Source of the DNA: an uncultured Collinsella sp.
GTDB lineage: Bacteria > Actinomycetota > Coriobacteriia > Coriobacteriales > Coriobacteriaceae
Length of the DNA: 38,373 bases
NCBI GenBank assembly: GCA_905209765.1
Contig: CAJLUE010000009.1
Coordinates: 1-38,373 of the forward strand
Reading direction: 5' to 3'
Below, in pieces: positions 7,574 through 16,036 of the stretch (the stretch's first letter is position 1; each line of letters opens with the position of its first letter). Under the pieces are notes generated by a model. That model saw only the letters and a program-made list of their open reading frames with translations, had not been told where the DNA came from and searched no databases. The position numbers and the translations under genes are program-made.

Positions 7574-8758
7574 TTACAGATGGACATCGGGATCGAGCAT
7601 TTGAGCACTCACGCGCATGGATGACGCCAGGTTTTGGAACGTTTCCAGACGCAGGCTGTCGATCTGCCCGGCGTCCTCGGCCTCGCGAACGGCGCAGCCC
7701 GGCTCATGGGTGTGCGTGCAATCGCCAAACCGGCACGCACGCGACGCCTCGACGATCTCGGGGAAGGCACGCGCCAGACCCCGCTCATGTCCCACAAGCG
7801 GCAGGCTGCGCAGGCCCGGGGCATCGGCGATCACGCCGGCGTCGCCCGGCAGCGCCACCATCACGCGCGCAACTGTGGTGTGGCGACCTTGGTCATCACG
7901 CTCGCGCACGCCGCCAGTAGCCAGCGCATCGTGGCCCAGCAGCGCGTTGAGCAGCGTTGACTTGCCGGCGCCCGACTCGCCCAAGATCATGGCACAGCTC
8001 CCAGCCGGCACGCAGGCGCGTACCTCGTCCAGGCCGAGGCCCTCGGCAGAAGACGTCACGATCACGCGCACGTCCGGACCCACCAGACGGCGCACGCGGT
8101 CCAGATCGCGCTCGAGCTCATCGGCCTCGCAGCGGTCGGCCTTGGTGAGCACCACCACCGGCTCGGCATCGCAGTCGAGCGCCAACACCAGTGAGCGCGC
8201 CACACGATCGAGCAGTACCTCGCCGGCGCCGAGCGCCTGCACGATCAGCACGCTGTCAACGTTGGAGCAGAGCACCTGGCGCTCCCCGCGGGCACGGCCA
8301 CGCCAACGCTCAAAGCTCGTACGGCGCGGCAGTACGCACTCGATCACGCCCATGTCGTGCCCGGGAGCACGGCGAACCGCCACGCGGTCGCCCACGGCGG
8401 GCAGCAAGACCTCGTCCTCGCCACGCGACTTGGCAAACCCCACGGCATGCTCGGCACGAAACGTGTCATCGGCAGTTGCCACCAGCGGAAACCCGCGGTC
8501 TAGACGCACCACGGTACCGAGCTGCATCTGCTCGGGCTCCTCGGCCTGTGTGCAAAAGTCGTCAAATGCAGCCTGCTGAGCCGCATCGACCGGCAGGTCA
8601 TCGAACGCCGGAACATCCTGCAGCGCATCAAGCCCCGGCACGCTTGCCAGCAGCTCCTCAGCAGACGCAGGGGCTTCGGTCGCAAGCTTCCGACGACGGT
8701 CACGCTTAGCCCGCGCCCCCGTCGTCTTTTTCTTCGCCTTAGCCTTAGCCTTAGCCAC
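7574..8758 (-). CDS. rsgA: RsgA, circularly permuted GTPase for 30S ribosome maturation
   Basis: A 394-residue GTPase. The motif order is permuted as in RsgA: G4 TKAD at about 205, then G1 GESGAGKST at about 260-268, then G3 DAPG at about 312. The zinc knuckle C-x4-C-x-H-x-H-x3-C (CRFGDCTHTHEPGC) is at about 342-355. An OB-like domain (about 80-145) precedes the GTPase domain. RsgA binds the 30S decoding centre late in assembly. The first 28 residues are a Lys/Arg-Ala extension (AKAKAKAKKK) not seen in most family members, perhaps for rRNA contact. Start: the GTG at 8758 lies six bases after GGGAGG; the in-frame GTG at 8764 overlaps that ribosome site. Confidence 0.95.
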   Translation of the reverse strand: MAKAKAKAKKKTTGARAKRDRRRKLATEAPASAEELLASVPGLDALQDVPAFDDLPVDAAQQAAFDDFCTQAEEPEQMQLGTVVRLDRGFPLVATADDTFRAEHAVGFAKSRGEDEVLLPAVGDRVAVRRAPGHDMGVIECVLPRRTSFERWRGRARGERQVLCSNVDSVLIVQALGAGEVLLDRVARSLVLALDCDAEPVVVLTKADRCEADELERDLDRVRRLVGPDVRVIVTSSAEGLGLDEVRACVPAGSCAMILGESGAGKSTLLNALLGHDALATGGVRERDDQGRHTTVARVMVALPGDAGVIADAPGLRSLPLVGHERGLARAFPEIVEASRACRFGDCTHTHEPGCAVREAEDAGQIDSLRLETFQNLASSMRVSAQMLDPDVHL

Positions 8759-8796
8759 AAACACCTCCCAGCACCAAAAATCACAACTGAGCGGGT

Positions 8797-8826
8797 ATTT
8801 TAAATCAAAAAGAGCTGGCCGGGCAA
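8797..8826 (-). promoter_or_regulatory. Possible rsgA promoter
   Basis: Minus-strand TTGCCC (8821-8826), an 18-base spacer and TAAAAT (8797-8802) lie about 40 bases before the rsgA start codon, just beyond the terminator of the preceding gene. The score is moderate and is based on sequence only. Confidence 0.35.
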
Positions 8827-8837
8827 AGCCCTAAATC

Positions 8838-8871
8838 AAAAAGAGCCGGTCGAGCAATTGCTCGGCCGCTC
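8838..8871 (-). terminator. Intrinsic terminator downstream of the P-type ATPase
   Basis: Read on the minus strand, GAGCGGC + CGAGC (loop AATT) GCTCG + CCGGCTC forms a stem with a small bulge, followed by TTTTT. A 15-base sequence starting TAAATCAAAAAGAGC occurs at 8801-8815 and again at 8832-8846. The T-rich end of the terminator is therefore duplicated 31 bp further on behind a weaker GGGC-TTT-GCCC hairpin. Confidence 0.7.
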
Positions 8872-8931
8872 ACCTTCTTTCCCTCAGCCCTTTATCATCC
8901 GCACGGGAGAAAAGCCAGCAAGGATACCGCA

Positions 8932-9020
8932 GGGCCCACCCCGGGAGTGTTTTCTTCTGAGCGATCCCGCAGCGCGAAGCGCGAGGACCAGCGAAGAAGA
9001 AAACACGCAGGGGCGGGCCC
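8932..9020. repeat. Long imperfect inverted repeat between the ATPase gene and rsgA
   Basis: GTGTTTTCTTCT (8947-8958) is the exact inverse of AGAAGAAAACAC (8995-9006). The pairing extends outward through GGGCCCACCCC (8932-8942) against GGGGCGGGCCC (9010-9020) with few mismatches. The 36-base loop itself contains GCGCGAAGCGCG. There is no T tract at either end, so it is not an ordinary terminator. It starts 13 bases after the ATPase stop codon and could protect the mRNA 3' end or be a dispersed intergenic palindrome. Confidence 0.6.
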
Positions 9021-9032
9021 GGACAGGTTAAC

Positions 9033-11714
9033 TTACTCTTTTTCGACCGCGCGCATGATCGCCTTGTAGATCTCCATCAGCGGGATGATCAGGAAGGCCA
9101 GGCCCAGGGCGGCGACAACGCCCTTGAGCTCGAGCGTCACGGGACCAAAGAACATCTCGGCAAGCGTCGGCTGCACGGTCACGATTACCGTCAGCACCAG
9201 TGCCAGCGCGGCGGAAGCCCACAGCCACTTGTTCTGCTTCTTCATGGTGAACAGCGACGCACGACGGCTGCGCATATTGAAGCAGTGGAAAATCTCGACC
9301 ATGTTGAGCGTGATGAACGCCATCATCACGCCTTCCTCGTCGGCATTGCCGGCGATCATATCGGCGATGTGGATGTAGCCCATGTCAAAGTACACGCCCA
9401 CAAAGAAGCTCGCCAGCACCAGCACGGTGATGATCAGGCCCTGGACCACGCAGTCCAGGCCCATGTGACCGGCAAAGACGCCGTCCTTGGCGTTGCGCGG
9501 CTTGCGCTTCATGATGTCGCCCTCGGCGTCCTCCATGCCCAGCGCAAGCGCGGGGAAGCAGTCGGTGACCAGGTTAACCCACAGCAGCTGCACCGGCTGG
9601 AAGATGGTAAAACCGATAAGCGTGGCAATGAACACCGAGAACACCTCGGCAAGGTTAGCCGAAAGCAGGAACTGGATGACCTTGCGGATGTTGTCGTAGA
9701 TACGACGGCCCTCTTCGCAGGCACCGATGATGGTGGCGAAGTTATCGTCGGCAAGTACCATGTCGGCGACGTTCTTGGTAACGTCGGTGCCAGTAATGCC
9801 CATGCCCACGCCGATGTCGGCGCGCTTGATGGACGGGGCGTCGTTGACGCCGTCGCCCGTCATGGCGACGATCTGGTCGCGCGACTTCCAAGCCTCGACG
9901 ATGCGGGTCTTGTGCTCGGGCTGGACGCGAGCGTACACGCCGTAATCCTCGATGTGTGCATCGAGTTCCTCGTCGCTCATGCGGTCGAGGTCGGCACCGG
10001 TGATAGCCTGGCTGCGATCGGCGACGATGCCCAGCTGCTTGGCGATGGCCACGGCGGTGTCGATGTGGTCGCCCGTGATCATGACGGTGCGGATACCGGC
10101 GTCGTGCGCCTCGCGGATAGCGTCGGCCACCTCGGGACGGACCGGGTCGATCATGCCGGACAGGCCGCAGAAGACCAGGTCATGCTCGAGCGCAGCGGGG
10201 CTGCAGTCGACGGGAACCTCGGTGTAGGTGCGGCTCGCCAGCGCCAGCACGCGCAGGGCCTCGTCGGCCATGGCCTTGTTGGCTGCCATGAGCTCGGCGC
10301 GGCGCTCCTCGGTCAGGGGAACGACCTTATCGCCCTCGTAGATATGGGTGCACAGGCCGATCACCACGTCGGGCGCGCCCTTGGTGTACTGCTCGTACTC
10401 GCCGTCCAGGGTCTCGACAACCACGGACATCATCTTGCGGCCCGAGTCGAACGGGGCCTCGCCCACGCGCGGGTGCTCGGCAGTCAGGCCAGTAAGACCA
10501 GCCTTGCCGGCATCGTTGACGAGTGCGCACTCGGTCGGCTCGCCCACGGCCTCGCCCAGCTCCTCGTCCCACTGGGCATCGGAGCACAGCGCCATGCCGG
10601 CCAAGAACTTTTCCTTGGGCGCAGCGAGCTCGTGCTTGACGACGGTCATCTTGTTCTGGGTAAGCGTGCCGGTCTTGTCCGAGCAGATGGTCTGCGTGCA
10701 GCCGAGTGTCTCGACAGCAGAAAGCTTGCGGATAATTGCCTGGCGCTTGGCCATCTTGGTCACGCCGAGCGAAAGGACGATGGTCACGACGGCGACCAGG
10801 CCCTCGGGGATAGCGGCGACGGCGAGCGAGACGGCAACCATAAAGGTGTCGAGCAGGGCCGTCGGGTCGGTAAGGACGTTGCCCACGCCGTGACGGATGA
10901 TGTCGACGCCAAAGATGACGACGCAGATGACGATAACCATAATGGTAAGGATGCGGCTGAGCTCGGCGAGCTTCACCTGCAACGGCGTGAGCTCTTCCTT
11001 GGCCTCGGCCAGGGCGCCGGCAATCTTGCCCATCTCGGTGTTCATGCCGGTGCCGACCACGACGGCGCGACCGCGACCGTACACCACGGTGGAGCCCATA
11101 TAGCACATGTTCTTGCGGTCGCCGAGCGGCACGTCGTCGGTGCCCGCGGCAAGCTCGATCACGTTGGCGTGTTTCTCGACCGGCACGGACTCGCCGGTCA
11201 GCGCGGCCTCTTCGATCTTCATCGTGGCGCTCTCGAGCACGCGGCAGTCGGCCGGGACGGAGTCGCCCGCCTCGAGCATAATCACGTCGCCGGGCACGAG
11301 CTCGGCGCTCGGCAGGTGCACGAGCTTGCCGTCGCGCAGCACCTTGGACTGCGCCGCGCTCATCTCCTGCAGGGCCTCGAGAGCCTCCTCGCTTTTAGCC
11401 TCCTGGACCACGCCCAGCACCGAGTTGACGATAACGACGAACATGATAATGACGACATCGGCAAAGTCGGGCTCGCCCTTGACCATGCCCGTGAGCGCGC
11501 TGATGACGGCGGCAACGATCAGCATGATGACCATGGGGTCGGCCATCTGCTCAAAGAAACGCTTCCACAGCGGCGTCTTCTCGGCTTCCTCGAGCTTGTT
11601 AGGGCCTGTCTTGGCCAGGCGCGACGATGCCTCACCAGTGCTCAGGCCGAGGTTCTCATCGACACCATGGTCGCTGAGCACCTCCGCCGCGGCGGACAGG
11701 TATTCCTTTTGCAT
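9033..11714 (-). CDS. P-type ATPase, calcium-transporting type (P2 family)
   Basis: An 893-residue cation pump. Motifs in order: TGES (173-176) of the actuator domain, PEGL (303-306) in the fourth membrane helix, DKTGT with the phosphorylated Asp at 346, and later TGDGVNDAP and 'KNVADMVLADDNFATI'. PEGL and the P2-type C-terminal helices ('LLWVNLVTD', 'EVFSVFIATLIGF') point to a SERCA/PMCA-like calcium exporter, the usual annotation for this bacterial group; Mn or Na/K-like specificity cannot be excluded from sequence alone. Gene length and domain order are complete. The start has a strong GGAGGGG ribosome site that can be paired by an upstream sequence. It is a single-gene unit on the minus strand, divergent from pyk. 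Confidence 0.92.
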   Translation of the reverse strand: MQKEYLSAAAEVLSDHGVDENLGLSTGEASSRLAKTGPNKLEEAEKTPLWKRFFEQMADPMVIMLIVAAVISALTGMVKGEPDFADVVIIMFVVIVNSVLGVVQEAKSEEALEALQEMSAAQSKVLRDGKLVHLPSAELVPGDVIMLEAGDSVPADCRVLESATMKIEEAALTGESVPVEKHANVIELAAGTDDVPLGDRKNMCYMGSTVVYGRGRAVVVGTGMNTEMGKIAGALAEAKEELTPLQVKLAELSRILTIMVIVICVVIFGVDIIRHGVGNVLTDPTALLDTFMVAVSLAVAAIPEGLVAVVTIVLSLGVTKMAKRQAIIRKLSAVETLGCTQTICSDKTGTLTQNKMTVVKHELAAPKEKFLAGMALCSDAQWDEELGEAVGEPTECALVNDAGKAGLTGLTAEHPRVGEAPFDSGRKMMSVVVETLDGEYEQYTKGAPDVVIGLCTHIYEGDKVVPLTEERRAELMAANKAMADEALRVLALASRTYTEVPVDCSPAALEHDLVFCGLSGMIDPVRPEVADAIREAHDAGIRTVMITGDHIDTAVAIAKQLGIVADRSQAITGADLDRMSDEELDAHIEDYGVYARVQPEHKTRIVEAWKSRDQIVAMTGDGVNDAPSIKRADIGVGMGITGTDVTKNVADMVLADDNFATIIGACEEGRRIYDNIRKVIQFLLSANLAEVFSVFIATLIGFTIFQPVQLLWVNLVTDCFPALALGMEDAEGDIMKRKPRNAKDGVFAGHMGLDCVVQGLIITVLVLASFFVGVYFDMGYIHIADMIAGNADEEGVMMAFITLNMVEIFHCFNMRSRRASLFTMKKQNKWLWASAALALVLTVIVTVQPTLAEMFFGPVTLELKGVVAALGLAFLIIPLMEIYKAIMRAVEKE

Positions 11715-11721
11715 ATAGAGT

Positions 11722-11820
11722 CCCCTCCTGGGATTCGGGCCACTCAGCAGATTGATGCCCGATCATAATTCCCAGGAGAAGGGCAAGGGCTCATCAAGGC
11801 TGCCGTGCTGAGCGGCAGTT
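11722..11820 (-). promoter_or_regulatory. Structured leader of the ATPase gene that can hide its ribosome site
   Basis: On the transcript, CTCCTGGGA (11770-11778) pairs perfectly with TCCCAGGAG (11725-11733), the latter containing four bases of the AGGAGGGG ribosome site. A second 5-bp stem (11757-11761 with 11736-11740) continues the helix. Upstream, CTGCCG and CGGCAG (11802-11820) form another hairpin, and its loop bases CTCA can alternatively pair with TGAG. This is a candidate translational switch. It does not match a riboswitch class I recognise. Confidence 0.45.
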
Positions 11821-12061
11821 GATAGTGGAGCTATGGTACCCCAAAGCGACGCGTCTAGCCAAAACATTCCATCTGGAGACACGGCACAGGCGCAACGGTG
11901 CAGACCGTGTGATGCTCAACATTGATAAAACGTTTTTTCTTCGGCGCATCATCAAACTGAAATATCGCCCAGATAGCAGCGGTTAGAACGGTTGGTAAAG
12001 TTTTTGCATATACCGTTTTTCCGCAAAAAATGAACTTCTAATTCGGCATACGGTCGATTTT

Positions 12062-12092
12062 TTGGGGTATTCGGTCGGCATTTCGTTATAAT
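12062..12092 (+). promoter_or_regulatory. pyk promoter
   Basis: A consensus -10 TATAAT (12087-12092) lies 64 bases before the pyk ATG. The -35 is weak (TTGGGG, 12062-12067, 19-base spacer). The 440-base gap from the ATPase start (11714) to pyk holds this promoter, the ATPase leader and an AT-rich stretch; I see no gene in it. Confidence 0.6.
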
Positions 12093-12155
12093 CATCTCAG
12101 TTTTATTTCTTATGGTTTATCTATCAGCGCAAGACGATGTCAGATGGAGGTCTGA

Positions 12156-13616
12156 ATGTACAAGCGCACCAAGATTGTATGCACCATGGGTCCCGCCTGC
12201 GATAGCGACGAGACCATCCGCGAGATGATCAAGGCGGGCATGAACGTCGCCCGTTTTAACTTCTCGCACGGATCCTACGACGAGCACCACGGTCGCATCG
12301 AGCGCGTCCGTCGTATTTCCAAGGAGCTCGGTATGCCCGTCGGCATCCTGCTCGACACCAAGGGCCCCGAGGTCCGCACCGGCCTTTTGGTCGACGGCAA
12401 GAAGGTTGCCGTCAAGACCGGCGACAAGATCGTCGTCACCGCTCAGCCCACGTCCGAGGATTTCCACGGCACCGCTGAGCACATCTCCCTCGACTACCTG
12501 GCTCTGCCCTCCGAGGTCGAGAAGGGCTCCCTCATCCTGATCGATGACGGCCTGGTTGCCCTCGAGGTCGAGTCCGTCGACGGCCAGGACATGACCTGCG
12601 TCGTTAAGAACGACGGCCTGATCGGCGAGCGCAAGGGCGTCAACATGCCCAACGTCAACATCTCGCTGCCCGCCATCACCGAGCGCGATCGTCAGGACAT
12701 CCTCTTTGGCCTGACCGAGAACATCGACTACATCGCCGCTTCCTTCATCCGTGACGGCGAGTCAGTCCGCGGCATCCGCAAGCTTTGCCGCGAGAACGGT
12801 GGCGAGCACGTGACGATCTTCCCGAAGATCGAGTGCGCCCTGGGCGTCGAGAACTTCGACGAGATCCTCGAGGCTTCCGATGGCATCATGGTCGCCCGTG
12901 GCGACCTGGGCATCGAGATCAAGCCCGAGCTCGTTCCGCACATCCAGAAGGAGATCATCGCCAAGTGCAACGCGGCCTACAAGCCCGTTATCACCGCTAC
13001 GCAGATGCTCGACTCCATGCAGCAGAACCCGCGCCCGACGCGCGCCGAGGTTGCCGACGTTGCTAACGCCATTTACGACGGCACCGACGCCGTTATGCTT
13101 TCCGGCGAGTCCGCTGCCGGCAAGTACCCGGTTGAGGCCGTCAAGATGCAGGCCAGCATTGCTCTCGAGACCGAGAAGTACCTCCCGGCTCACGCTCCGC
13201 TCGAGGTTCCGGCTGACGCTCACGGCACCCGCGTTGTCAACAACGTTGTGGGTATGTCCGCTGTGAACATGGCCACCACCGTTGGCGCCAAGTGCATCAC
13301 CGTGCCCACGACCACCGGTCGTACCGCTCGCCTGATCTCGCACTTCCGTCCCAACATGCCGATCTGCGCTTTCTCCCGCCACGAGTGGGCCGTCCAGCAG
13401 ATGATCATGTACTGGGGCGTCATCCCGCACCAGGCAGAGATTACCCAGGGCACCGTCAACGGCACGATCGTCAAGGCGATCGAGACCGCTAAGGAGCTCG
13501 GCTACGTCAAGACTGGCGATTTGACCGTCGCTACCGCCGGCGATCCCCGTATGAGCGTCCAGCTCGAGGACAAGGTCTCCTCGACCAACGTCGCTTACGT
13601 CGCTCAGGTGCGCTAA
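12156..13616 (+). CDS. pyk: Pyruvate kinase
   Basis: A 486-residue glycolytic enzyme converting phosphoenolpyruvate and ADP to pyruvate and ATP. The N-terminus MYKRTKIVCTMGPACD is the family signature of the TIM barrel. The catalytic lysine region FPKIE is at about 222, the ARGDLG metal/PEP site at about 246-252, and 'ITATQMLDSM' at about 285-294. The C-terminal allosteric domain is complete to 'VAYVAQVR'. A GGAGG ribosome site lies eight bases before the ATG. Codon use is more biased (GGC, CTC, AAG, GTC/GTT) than in the neighbours, as expected of a highly expressed gene. It is monocistronic, with its own promoter and terminator. Confidence 0.97.
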   Translation: MYKRTKIVCTMGPACDSDETIREMIKAGMNVARFNFSHGSYDEHHGRIERVRRISKELGMPVGILLDTKGPEVRTGLLVDGKKVAVKTGDKIVVTAQPTSEDFHGTAEHISLDYLALPSEVEKGSLILIDDGLVALEVESVDGQDMTCVVKNDGLIGERKGVNMPNVNISLPAITERDRQDILFGLTENIDYIAASFIRDGESVRGIRKLCRENGGEHVTIFPKIECALGVENFDEILEASDGIMVARGDLGIEIKPELVPHIQKEIIAKCNAAYKPVITATQMLDSMQQNPRPTRAEVADVANAIYDGTDAVMLSGESAAGKYPVEAVKMQASIALETEKYLPAHAPLEVPADAHGTRVVNNVVGMSAVNMATTVGAKCITVPTTTGRTARLISHFRPNMPICAFSRHEWAVQQMIMYWGVIPHQAEITQGTVNGTIVKAIETAKELGYVKTGDLTVATAGDPRMSVQLEDKVSSTNVAYVAQVR

Positions 13617-13644
13617 ATCGCACTTGCAAGCAGATTTGCATTGC

Positions 13645-13681
13645 AAAGGGTCCGGAAGGCTTCGCCTTCCGGACCCTTTTT
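13645..13681 (+). terminator. Intrinsic terminator of pyk
   Basis: A perfect 16-bp stem, AAAGGGTCCGGAAGGC with its inverse around a TTCG loop (13661-13664), followed by TTTTT. It starts 29 bases after the pyk stop. Confidence 0.95.
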
Positions 13682-13858
13682 CTGTGCCAATGCCGGCGCA
13701 CGGCAAAACACGCACTCATTTCTTTACCAAAAGCGCGAAATCCACCCTTCGAGGCCCAAAAAATATAGCTCAGGCGCTAGAAGTGTTCACCCGGTGGCAA
13801 GACCACACCTCACGCAGGGCTGATAAATCGTTTTAGCAAGAACCAAATCGACCTGGTT

Positions 13859-13986
13859 TTCGGAAGTATGCGGCAAATTCTGATACCTCCGAGCACACCC
13901 CGTTTTTTCGCAACAAAATGCCTGATAAACTAGCCTCAAAAGCCAGGTCTGCTCACAGGGTTTAGATTTTGCCGCATACTTCCGAA
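13859..13986. repeat. Inverted repeat upstream of the hypothetical gene at 14038
   Basis: TTCGGAAGTATGCGGCAAA (13859-13877) is the exact inverse of 13968-13986, 19 bp with a 90-bp spacer. Similarity continues inward for about 22 more bases at roughly two-thirds identity (both arms read TCT-A...CC...GAGCA-ACC). The right arm abuts a TTGACA (13987-13992). The stretch from 13682 to 13858 holds nothing else that I can name. Confidence 0.75.
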
Positions 13987-14037
13987 TTGACACTGGCATC
14001 GCACGGTCCAAAAGCACATTTCGACCAGGAGGACGTC

Positions 14038-15111
14038 ATGGACCTGACGCTATGCGGTCAATCCGCTTTTTACTATCACCGTATTCCGCCGCAGGTATTA
14101 GGCCTTTACCCCGCCATTAGCCTTGGCAATATGGATCGCAGATGTTGCGGCCTCGGAAGTCATGCAGTTGTAAAAGACCTGCTTCACGCTCCACTTCACA
14201 GGCTTGTATTCACTCGGGCACAATCCGGGTCGCGAAGCCTGTTTAAATCGCACCTCCTGACCCAAGAGCCGCCTCCTGGGTCGTTTAGGCAGACTGAGCA
14301 TGGGTTTGATGTCACTTCACCGGAGTTCACGCTGCTCAGCCTTGCCACGCAGGTCTCACGCAGCCAGTTACTCATGGCTTGCTACGAGATGTGCGGCTCC
14401 TTTGCAGTGTTTAAGCCCTGCGAGCGAACGCGACAACAACTCGATGAAGCTATTTCGCTTAAGCTCATTCCGCCCAACTGCGGCTGGGAGCGAGTTAACG
14501 ACACCAAGGGCAATGACACCAACTTGTGGAAGCGCACGCCGCTTCTTACCGCAACGGATATCGCCGCGTTCGCCAAGCAAGCCGCAGGCCTGCGCGGCGT
14601 CAAACAACTGCGCTGGGCGGCCGAGCACATGACGGGGCAGACCGCCTCGCCCTTCGAAGTACAGACCTCCATGCTTGTCTCGCTCCCCCGCGACGAGGGC
14701 GGCATGGGCATCAACATCGTAAACAACGTGCGCATCCCACTCAGCGACGCCGCACGCTCACTGTATGACAAAACCTGCTGTTACGCCGATATCCTCATCA
14801 AGAGCAACACCGACAGCATGGGCGTCATCTTGGAATGCCAAGGCCGCTCTGCCCACGACAGCGAAGCCGCAAGCCTCTCCGATGCCGAGCGCACCACCGC
14901 CCTCACAAGCATGGGCTATGACGTTATCCAGATAACCTATGAGCAAATCAAGGACACAAAGAGCTTTAACAACATCGCCGAGCTCATTCATAAAAAGACG
15001 GGACTCCCCTACATCCCAAAGACCGATCAGGAACGCACCACCGAAGATGCCCTGCGACGGGAGCTGTTGGTCAATTGGGATGAACTGTTCTCCATTAAGC
15101 CGGCCGGCTAG
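14038..15111 (+). CDS. Hypothetical protein, AbiEi-like N-terminal half and DUF559/Vsr-like nuclease C-terminus
   Basis: A 357-residue protein starting MDLTLCGQSAFYYHRIPP; GGAGG lies five bases before the ATG. I do not know a named family for the whole protein. The first half contains 'TSPEFTLLSLATQVSRSQLLMACYEMCG' (quoted in part: SPEFTLLSLA), which resembles the C-terminal part of AbiEi-type and related Coriobacteriia proteins. Residues 249-300 read D251...E266-C-Q268-G-x2-H272, then DAERTTALTSMGYDVIQIT. This matches the DUF559/Vsr layout (D, then E-x-D-G-x-H, then a D-x-x-R-x-x-x-L helix and a GY-x-V strand), with Gln replacing the second acid. Role is unknown; defence or a regulator of it is a guess. 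Its stop overlaps the convergent gene at CTAG. Confidence 0.7.
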   Translation: MDLTLCGQSAFYYHRIPPQVLGLYPAISLGNMDRRCCGLGSHAVVKDLLHAPLHRLVFTRAQSGSRSLFKSHLLTQEPPPGSFRQTEHGFDVTSPEFTLLSLATQVSRSQLLMACYEMCGSFAVFKPCERTRQQLDEAISLKLIPPNCGWERVNDTKGNDTNLWKRTPLLTATDIAAFAKQAAGLRGVKQLRWAAEHMTGQTASPFEVQTSMLVSLPRDEGGMGINIVNNVRIPLSDAARSLYDKTCCYADILIKSNTDSMGVILECQGRSAHDSEAASLSDAERTTALTSMGYDVIQITYEQIKDTKSFNNIAELIHKKTGLPYIPKTDQERTTEDALRRELLVNWDELFSIKPAG

Positions 15112-15956
15112 CAGCTAGCGATCAGGGGGACTGCAGGAACGTCAGGTGCAGCAACGCGAGCCGCAAAGCCTGCCTCGGTTAGCTCGACGACCTCGGTAAA
15201 CGTTGCATCGAAAAACTCCTCGGTTAACAGGCGATACGGCGGATGATCGGGCTCGCCGGGGTTTTCGCGTACAATCTCGTGCATGACGCCGATGGTCTTG
15301 AGCACATACTCCTTATGGATGGGATACTGCCCAAAACGCGTCGCAGCGGTATACAGGCGATCGGTCGCGCGCGGGATGGAGACAATGCCCAGCGTCTTGC
15401 CAAACCAGTCAAAGTCGCCTTGCTTTTTAATGCGGAACTCCTCACACGGCTTGCCGCCGTGCGCCTCCAGGTACTGATTCACACGCGTGTTCCATACGGT
15501 ATCGGCCACCAGATGCGACCAGACGCCCAGCGTCAAATCGAGCAACGACTGCGCCACATCTTCGGACGCAAGCGAGAACTCACAGGCGCCGGGACCGACA
15601 ACCGGCTCGGCATCCTTGTAGCGCTGGGGATAGTGCACGCGGTTCAGCCGCTCGCGTTCCTCGATAATCGAGGTCGCCGCGGCCGGCGCACCGGTGGGCG
15701 AACTTTTAAGCAACGGTGCCACATAGGTATCCCAGAACTCATGCTCACGAGGCTTAGGGATGGGCTCAGGCTTGGCAAAGTGCGTAATGCGGTACGGAAT
15801 GGGATCGGCGATGCCAGGGACCATATAGCCCACGAAGATATCCGGAACCACGCAGCCAAACAAAAAGGCATTGCGGTCGCGCACGTTCTTGGCAAGCGCA
15901 CCGGTGCGCTCCAGCAAACGCTCCGTCTGAGCGATATGAATGTTCCAGCTTGGCAT
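15108..15956 (-). CDS. Zinc-dependent phospholipase C family protein
   Basis: A 282-residue protein starting MPSWNIHIAQTERLL. The ATG at 15956 has GGGGGT four bases upstream; an in-frame ATG at 15968 lacks a ribosome site. Metal-ligand candidates follow the PF00882 pattern: H6 (NIHI), D in 'GCVVPDIFVGY' (about 41), H in 'RITHFAK' (about 60), and the 'GVWSHLVADTVWN' block (H and D, about 152-157). The family includes bacterial phospholipases C and many uncharacterised zinc proteins of Actinobacteria. There is no signal peptide, so it is probably cytoplasmic and the substrate need not be phospholipid. It converges on the upstream gene and both stops share the palindrome CTAG (15108-15111). Confidence 0.75.
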   Translation of the reverse strand: MPSWNIHIAQTERLLERTGALAKNVRDRNAFLFGCVVPDIFVGYMVPGIADPIPYRITHFAKPEPIPKPREHEFWDTYVAPLLKSSPTGAPAAATSIIEERERLNRVHYPQRYKDAEPVVGPGACEFSLASEDVAQSLLDLTLGVWSHLVADTVWNTRVNQYLEAHGGKPCEEFRIKKQGDFDWFGKTLGIVSIPRATDRLYTAATRFGQYPIHKEYVLKTIGVMHEIVRENPGEPDHPPYRLLTEEFFDATFTEVVELTEAGFAARVAAPDVPAVPLIASC

Positions 15957-16000
15957 AGCAACCCCCATAAAAAACCTGGATAACTATACCATCACGGCAA

Positions 16001-16016
16001 AGCCGCGCGGGCGGCT
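16001..16016 (-). terminator. Weak terminator hairpin after cbiO
   Basis: AGCCGC (16001-16006) pairs with GCGGCT (16011-16016) around a four-base loop. On the minus strand only TTT follows. It lies 21 bases past the cbiO stop. Confidence 0.35.
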
Positions 16017-16036
16017 ACGCACGCTCTACGCAGCAA

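Noticed and set aside
9285..11768. An 827-codon open frame opposite the P-type ATPase gene
   Set aside because: It is the antisense shadow of a conserved gene in high-GC DNA; the product is His/Asp/Gly-rich without any domain, and no ribosome site supports it.
11715..11850. yybP-ykoY manganese riboswitch before the ATPase gene
   Set aside because: The conserved loop bases of that class are not present; only the ribosome-site hairpin is supported.
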